Shown one piece after another: positions 31,686 through 35,837 of a stretch of DNA of 35,837 bases. The number at the start of each line of letters is the position of its first letter. The first letter of the stretch is position 1. The DNA is from an uncultured Verrucomicrobiales bacterium. GTDB lineage: Bacteria; Verrucomicrobiota; Verrucomicrobiia; Limisphaerales; Palsa-1400. A model generated the notes under the pieces. It was not told the origin of the DNA. It was given only the letters and a program-made list of their open reading frames with translations, and made no database searches. Location: the NCBI GenBank assembly GCA_903927905.1, contig CAIYOY010000089.1, positions 1 to 35,837 of the forward strand, given 5' to 3'. Position numbers and translations under genes: made by a program.

Positions 31686-32975
31686 TCAGAGCTTCCAGCC
31701 ATGTCGAAATTCCGGCCTGATAAATTTGTCTGCCGCTCGGGTGTTTGTCACTTTCAACGCTTTTGAATCCCATTCCAGCTTTTGTCCGGTGCGATAAGCG
31801 ACGTTGCCTAATTGCACCGTTTCGGCCAGCGGGCCGGAATAATTGAAATTGCAAGAGGTTGCACTGCCGGTTTTGCAGGCTTCGATCCATTCATGATGAT
31901 GCCCCATCGAAGTGGGAATGTATTCAGCAGGCGCCTTGAAATCGGCAAAATCTTTTTCCGGCAAAAGCAGCTTCTTATTATAATCCGCCAGCAACATGCC
32001 TTTTTCACCGACGAAGAGAACACCGTTGGCCCAGTTGGGCACTTTGCCGCTGGTGATCAAGTCCGGTTGTTTGCCACCGTCATACCAGGTGAGTTTGACG
32101 GCAGGAAGATTTTCACGCGCGGGAAATTCATAATGAGCAATCAGCCAGGCCGGAGTGGTCTCGTGATGGATGGGCGGTCCTTCGGCTTCAATCGTGGTCG
32201 GTGCGTGGAGCTTCAAAGCCCAGAACGGCAAATCCATATAGTGACAGGCCATGTCGCCCAGTGTGCCGCCGCCAAAATCCCACCAGCGCCGCCAATCTTT
32301 GGGCAGATACGCGGGATTGTAGGCTCTGGCCGGTGCCGGGCCGAGCCAGAGGTCCCAATGCAACGTGCTGGGGACAGGAGGTTGCTCCGTCGGACGTTCG
32401 CCGCCGGACCAGCTTTTGGCGCACCAGACATGCACTTCCTTGACCGCGCCAATGGAACCTGACTGGATCAATTCCACCACGCGCCGATAATTTTCGTTGG
32501 CGTGGATTTGGATGCCCATTTGCGTTGGCAATTTTAATCTCGCCGCAGCTTCAGTGACCTGGCGAATTTCCCAAACCGAATGGGCCAGTGGCTTCTCGCA
32601 ATAAACCGGACGCCCGGATTTCAAGGCCGCCATGGTGGCAACAGCGTGAGTGTGGTCGGGCGTACTGACGACCACGGCTTCGACATCTTTTTGATCGAGC
32701 AACTTTCGGAAATCGTTGTAAGTTTTGGCCGCCGGGAATCGTTCGTGGGTGGCGTTCAAAAACAGATCATCCACATCGCAAATGGCCACGATATTTTGAT
32801 TTTGAACGCCAAGAATGTTTTGCGCAGCGCGATTATGCGTGCCGATGACGCCGATGTTCAACTGGTCGTTCGGCGAGATTTTCCGCGCCAGCGCGGCACT
32901 GGTGCCGACCCAGACGCCTGTGGCGGTGATGATGCTGCGTTCGAGAAATTTTCTGCGCGATAAAATTTGGCTCAT
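31686..32975 (-). CDS. Tat-exported Gfo/Idh/MocA-family oxidoreductase
   Basis: A 429-aa protein from ATG 32975. A twin-arginine signal (S-R-R-K-F-L-E-R at 6-13, then a hydrophobic run ending 'SAALA') sits at the N-terminus; the frame continues to 33182 only through repeat DNA. The NAD(P)-binding strand reads 'LNIGVIGTHNRA' (39-50) with 'VAICDVDD' as the next strand, and the family 'EKP' with K128 lies in 'YCEKPLAH'. The C-terminal domain includes 'GGTLGDMACHYMDLPFWAL'. Such proteins oxidise or reduce sugars and derivatives, and the exported kind is common in PVC bacteria. It is 13 bp before the sulfatase gene, so a joint role in sulfated-glycan use is likely. Confidence 0.93.
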   Translation of the reverse strand: MSQILSRRKFLERSIITATGVWVGTSAALARKISPNDQLNIGVIGTHNRAAQNILGVQNQNIVAICDVDDLFLNATHERFPAAKTYNDFRKLLDQKDVEAVVVSTPDHTHAVATMAALKSGRPVYCEKPLAHSVWEIRQVTEAAARLKLPTQMGIQIHANENYRRVVELIQSGSIGAVKEVHVWCAKSWSGGERPTEQPPVPSTLHWDLWLGPAPARAYNPAYLPKDWRRWWDFGGGTLGDMACHYMDLPFWALKLHAPTTIEAEGPPIHHETTPAWLIAHYEFPARENLPAVKLTWYDGGKQPDLITSGKVPNWANGVLFVGEKGMLLADYNKKLLLPEKDFADFKAPAEYIPTSMGHHHEWIEACKTGSATSCNFNYSGPLAETVQLGNVAYRTGQKLEWDSKALKVTNTRAADKFIRPEFRHGWKL

Positions 32976-33059
32976 AGACTCGTGATTCAGACGTTTATCA
33001 TGGGAAAAGGTTTCACGTCGCGCAAGCCCCAATGGGCATCTTGGGCGCGAGTAAAAGCG

Positions 33060-33203
33060 ACGGTCTCTGGTGGTAAATTTTTTTTCGGGCGAACCTTGTT
33101 TTGGCTTGTTCTGCCTTGTTTCAGCTTGTTTTGCCTTGTGCTGGCTTGATGGCGGGAGGGAAATTTTTTGCCCGCGAAACACGCGAAAGGACGCGAAAAA
33201 AAA
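33060..33203 (-). repeat. Composite repeat upstream of the Gfo/Idh gene, with 10-bp-period array
   Basis: Read on the minus strand, in order: dispersed-repeat phrase TTTCGCGTGTTTCGCGGGC (about 33172-33190), TTTCCCTCC, six exact 10-bp units at 33091-33150 (ATCAAGCCAG, CACAAGGCAA, AACAAGCTGA, AACAAGGCAG, AACAAGCCAA, AACAAGGTTC), then CCCG followed by A8 and TTT (about 33076-33090), and GTCGCTT near 33060. The parts, order and orientation to the downstream gene match the region upstream of fumC (16717-16885). The rest of the 362-bp gap up to 33337 holds a terminator and nothing else recognised. Confidence 0.75.
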
Positions 33204-33220
33204 CCGGCTGCCCCAGCCGG
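33196..33220 (-). terminator. Rho-independent terminator for the mutY-aminotransferase operon
   Basis: On the minus strand, CCGGCTG-GGG-CAGCCGG (33204-33220) is followed directly by eight T (33196-33203). It is positioned 118 bp after the aminotransferase stop and before the repeat-rich leader of the Gfo/Idh gene. Confidence 0.8.
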
Positions 33221-33337
33221 GAGGCTGGAGGCTGCAATTTTTAATGACGGTTCTTTGTTCACTGTGGAAATTTGGCAGGAAATGGAAAGGCTGTAGTGTC
33301 CTTGGTGGACACGGTTCCCATATTTCTCACCGTTCGC

Positions 33338-34543
33338 TTAAAATCTGAGCAAACGGTGCAACGCCCTTGCCAGGGCGTTGTATTGGCGTTCGTGATTATA
33401 ATGTTGGGCGGAAATGCGCAATAACCGCTTGGGTGGCGCAGGCCACGGAATGATGGGAACTTCAATGTTGAATTGTTCGCGGAGCTTGTCTTGGAGCGCG
33501 TCGGCGTAGAGCGGCGTATTGGGAATCACCACCGATTTGGCATCCGGCAAAGGAAACGACACCAACGAACCGATCATTTCGTCGGGACATGGCAGGGGAA
33601 TTCCCAACGCATCGCAGATCACTTTACGGGCAGACAAGGCGAGTTGCCGATTTCGTTCCATCAATGCCGTCCAGCCGCCAGGCATGATTGCGCCCATGAC
33701 GCGCAAAGCTTCCGGCACGCTCAACATGGCCGAGGCATCCAATGTTCCAGCCCAACCAAATTCGATTTGAAAGCGCGAACGATCCGTTCGTTGGGAATTA
33801 AGGCCGTGACTAATGGCCAGTGGATGAATCAATTTTTGCCGGTCAGATTGAACGTGCAGGAAGGCCGAGCTTTTCGGCGCACAAATCCATTTATGGCAGT
33901 TTCCGGTATAATAAGTCGCACCAAGCTTTTTCAGATTCAACCCAATCATCCCGGGCGCGTGCGCACCGTCAATCAAAGTATCCACTCCCAGCCGATTCAA
34001 TTTTGCCACGATCTTTTCCAGCGGCAGGACGATGCCGGTTTGGCTGGTGACGTGATCGAGCAGAGCGAGCCGGGTTCGCGATGTGACGCGTTCCATCACC
34101 GCAGCCACCGCTTCTTGCGCGGAACTGATCGGGTAAGGAATGTGCGCCACAACGACTTTTGCGCCCGCTCGTTCAGCGACGAAATTCAGGGCGTTGCGGC
34201 AGGCATTGTATTCCTGATCGGTGACGAGCAGTTCATCGCCGCGTCGAAATTCCAGCGAACGCAAAACCGTGTTGATGCCGGAAGTGGCATTTTGCACAAA
34301 GACCAGATCATCCGCCCTGGCTCCGACAAATTTCGCCACCGCCGCGCGGGCTTTATCCAGCATCGGCTCCAGATCGCGCACGAAAAATTGCACCGGTTGC
34401 CGCTCCATTCGTTGCAGTATTTCCGCGCGAAATTTCTGTACGGGTCGCGGACAACTGCCGAACGAGCCGTGGTTGAGGAAGATAAGTCCGGGTTGCAATG
34501 GCCAGAAATTGCGGGGAGTGGATTTGGATGGTTTACGTTTCAT
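33338..34543 (-). CDS. Class V aminotransferase-fold PLP enzyme (isopenicillin-N-epimerase-like)
   Basis: A 401-aa fold-type I PLP enzyme. 'IFLNHGSFGS' (21-30) is the substrate-end start typical of the CefD/EgtE-like branch. D192 in 'LIDGAHAPG' contacts the PLP nitrogen, and K218 in 'YYTGNCHKW' is the Schiff-base lysine. 'VQNATSGINTVL' (83-94) supplies the phosphate-binding turn. The family includes cysteine desulfurases, kynureninases and sulfoxide lyases such as EgtE; this branch lacks an obvious desulfurase cysteine loop. Its ATG overlaps the mutY stop by 4 bp, so it is translationally coupled to mutY, an association without known functional meaning. Reaction and substrate unknown. Confidence 0.9.
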   Translation of the reverse strand: MKRKPSKSTPRNFWPLQPGLIFLNHGSFGSCPRPVQKFRAEILQRMERQPVQFFVRDLEPMLDKARAAVAKFVGARADDLVFVQNATSGINTVLRSLEFRRGDELLVTDQEYNACRNALNFVAERAGAKVVVAHIPYPISSAQEAVAAVMERVTSRTRLALLDHVTSQTGIVLPLEKIVAKLNRLGVDTLIDGAHAPGMIGLNLKKLGATYYTGNCHKWICAPKSSAFLHVQSDRQKLIHPLAISHGLNSQRTDRSRFQIEFGWAGTLDASAMLSVPEALRVMGAIMPGGWTALMERNRQLALSARKVICDALGIPLPCPDEMIGSLVSFPLPDAKSVVIPNTPLYADALQDKLREQFNIEVPIIPWPAPPKRLLRISAQHYNHERQYNALARALHRLLRF

Positions 34544-35604
34544 GATTTAAGGTGGCCAAGGATTTTTTTATGCGCGCTGCTGAAGGGCAGCCGTTTCAGT
34601 TCCGTCATGGTTTTCCAATCGCCTTCACCACTGCCATTAGCCCGAAAAACCTCGAGTGTGATCCGATAACGCGTGATGGAATGTTGGATTCGGCAAATGG
34701 GTTTGGAATCATCGAGGATAAATGGATTGGGGGCTTTGCCATCGGTCAAAATTTCAATGTTGGGGAATTCCCAGAGGTGGGCGTTGACCACTCCAGCCGG
34801 TCGTTGACGAACAAGGAAGCGGTTTTTCTCTTCCACCACGTAGGCGCGAAAATGGCGTTGCGTTGGAGCGGAACGCTTGGCGGTCATGGGTAATTCGTCC
34901 ACCCGGTTTTCCAGACGCGCAAGACAGATCTTATTGACCGGGCATAGGTCGCAAGCCGGTTGCCTTGGCGCACAGATGAGCGCACCGAGTTCCATCATGG
35001 ATTGATTAAAGAAAGAACAATTGCGGATTGCAGATTTCGGATTGCGGATTGAATGGGCTTCGGTGACGAGTTCGTTGGCGAGCTGCCACAACTTTGCATT
35101 AACTGATTTGTCTTTGGGATCGCCTTCGATCGCGTAAATCCGGGACAAAATCCGAATCACATTGCCATCCAGAATCGGCGTGGGTTGATTGAAAGCGATG
35201 CTGGCGATGGCTCCGGCGGTGTAACGGCCGATGCCTGGTAGCGCCAGAATATCTTCGAAGTCCTCGGGAAATTTCCCCTCGTGGTTTTCCATGATCGCCT
35301 GAGCCGCCTTCTGGGCGTTACGAACGCGGGTGTAATAACCCAAACCTTCCCAAAGTTTATGAATCTTCTGCTGTGACGCTTTGGCCAACGCGGAAATCGT
35401 CGGCAACTCCTTCATCCACCGTTCCCAATAGGGAATGACCGTTTTCACCTGAGTCTGTTGCAGCATGATTTCAGAGATATATACACAGTAGGGGTCGTTT
35501 CGGTAGGGTTCTCTGCGCCAAGGCAAATCCCTGGCGTTTGCCGCATACCATTTGAGCAGGGCAGTAACAATAAATTTGCTTTTGCGTGATTGCAACACGG
35601 TCAA
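34540..35604 (-). CDS. mutY: A/G-specific adenine DNA glycosylase
   Basis: A 354-aa base-excision repair glycosylase removing adenine mispaired with 8-oxoguanine or G. Numbered from TTG 35604: catalytic E45 ('SEIMLQQTQV'), helix-hairpin-helix 'LPGIGRYTAGAIA' (122-134), catalytic D146 ('PILDGNVIRIL') and the [4Fe-4S] ligands C211, C218, C221, C227 (CX6CX2CX5C). The C-terminal NUDIX-like domain includes 'LVRQRPAGVVNAHLWEFPN'. The start is uncertain: TTG 35604 or GTG 35598, neither with a Shine-Dalgarno site. Residues about 184-196 ('HSIRNPKSAIRN') are extra compared with the usual 'E...FNQ.MMELGA' region and come from a repeat inserted in frame (35020-35051). It overlaps the aminotransferase gene by 4 bp. 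Confidence 0.95.
   Translation of the reverse strand: MTVLQSRKSKFIVTALLKWYAANARDLPWRREPYRNDPYCVYISEIMLQQTQVKTVIPYWERWMKELPTISALAKASQQKIHKLWEGLGYYTRVRNAQKAAQAIMENHEGKFPEDFEDILALPGIGRYTAGAIASIAFNQPTPILDGNVIRILSRIYAIEGDPKDKSVNAKLWQLANELVTEAHSIRNPKSAIRNCSFFNQSMMELGALICAPRQPACDLCPVNKICLARLENRVDELPMTAKRSAPTQRHFRAYVVEEKNRFLVRQRPAGVVNAHLWEFPNIEILTDGKAPNPFILDDSKPICRIQHSITRYRITLEVFRANGSGEGDWKTMTELKRLPFSSAHKKILGHLKS
35020..35051. repeat. Short dispersed repeat inserted in frame within mutY
   Basis: The sequence is built of CGGATT/AGATTT units: ATTGCGGATT, GCAGATTTCGG, ATTGCGGATTG. On the coding strand it encodes I-R-N-P-K-S-A-I-R-N. I have seen the same peptide phrase as a translation of intergenic repeats in unrelated bacterial contexts, so I read it as a repeat insertion tolerated between helices of the glycosylase domain. 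Confidence 0.65.
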
Positions 35605-35684
35605 ATCTGTCGTTCTGCGAGTGTCGGGTCAATACTGCAATCAAAACAACTGGCAAGAGCCGCGCCATGTTAAACATCATGGAC

Positions 35685-35837
35685 TCAAATCTTTTCTGCT
35701 TTTGAAATTATCTCTGTCAGTGTGTAACCCAATGCTTTTGAAATTGCCTTTGCCGTGTCCAAATTGGGGCTTCTTTCTTCGCGTTCCAAAAGTCCAATGT
35801 AGGTTTGATGAAGCCCAGCCTTTTTTGCCAAAGCCGC
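35685..35837 (-). CDS. XRE-family helix-turn-helix protein, 3' part only
   Basis: Read on the minus strand from the window edge, 50 codons stay open to a TGA at 35685-35687; the start is outside the window. The peptide is a clear XRE/Cro-type HTH: 'ALAKKAGLHQTYIGLLEREE' covers helices 2-3 and 'SPNLDTAKAISKALGYTLTEII' covers helices 4-5, ending 'SKAEKI'. The length suggests a small single-domain DNA-binding regulator. It ends 80 bp before the mutY start on the same strand; a partner gene may lie outside the window. Confidence 0.85.
   Translation of the reverse strand, partial: AALAKKAGLHQTYIGLLEREERSPNLDTAKAISKALGYTLTEIISKAEKI

Noticed and set aside
32976-33182. N-terminal extension of the Gfo/Idh protein
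   Set aside because: It translates the 10-bp repeat array (K-Q-rich peptide) and would bury the Tat signal.
35471-35680. 69-codon minus-strand frame overlapping the mutY start
   Set aside because: Most of it is an alternative frame of mutY; its Cys/Arg-rich translation shows no family.

Overview
The window looks like chromosomal DNA of a Verrucomicrobiota-type (PVC) bacterium, possibly a Pedosphaera/Limisphaerales relative. This is an inference from moderately high GC, few Shine-Dalgarno sites, very large secreted FG-GAP and metalloprotease proteins ending in modules I associate with this phylum, a Tat-exported Gfo/Idh protein paired with a sulfatase, and many short palindromic intergenic repeats. 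No rRNA, phage, integrase, transposase or CRISPR array is visible.

Layout. 1-542: 3' part of an SDR-like gene cut by the window edge. 591-4042 (minus): compact operon of a PVC-type modular protein, a lone receiver, an orphan RbsA-type ABC ATPase and an FMN reductase, with a tRNA-Pro(GGG) at 4156-4232 upstream. 4308-4487: inverted-repeat element made of four hairpins. 4505-8914 (minus): a 1469-aa multi-PAS/GAF hybrid histidine kinase, divergent from 9062-11677 (plus), the sulfur-assimilation pair cysI-cysH. 11689-11900: a MITE-like element with perfect 9-bp flanking direct repeats. 12001-15096: secreted reprolysin-like metalloprotease. 15413-16557: HigA-type antitoxin without a visible toxin, followed by a small AAA ATPase. 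16941-18368: fumC. 18545-23287: 1580-aa secreted FG-GAP protein. 23512-28436: exported membrane-anchored protein, ABC ATPase and ABC-2 permease, apparently one export system. 28486-30268: two tandem paralogous secreted alpha/beta-hydrolase-like proteins. On the minus strand, 32975-30239 is a Gfo/Idh oxidoreductase plus sulfatase operon, and 35604-33338 is mutY plus a class V aminotransferase, closed by a good intrinsic terminator at 33196-33220. The right edge holds the 3' end of an XRE-type HTH gene (35685-35837).

Functional picture. cysI and cysH cover the last two reductive steps of assimilatory sulfate reduction. Gfo/Idh plus sulfatase fits use of sulfated glycans. The 23.5-28.4 kb block is an ABC-2 transporter whose substrate cannot be read from sequence.

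The least ordinary content is between the genes: two related TIR elements (one with a target-site duplication), two arrays of direct repeats with an exact 10-bp period placed in the same orientation upstream of unrelated genes, a GTGA-loop hairpin repeat after cysI and fumC, two palindromic inverted-repeat elements around the ABC module, and a dispersed repeat inside the mutY reading frame. I found no clear new defence or biosynthetic system. The best candidates for something undescribed are the repeat families, the four-gene receiver/ABC/FMN-reductase operon and the tandem secreted hydrolases.
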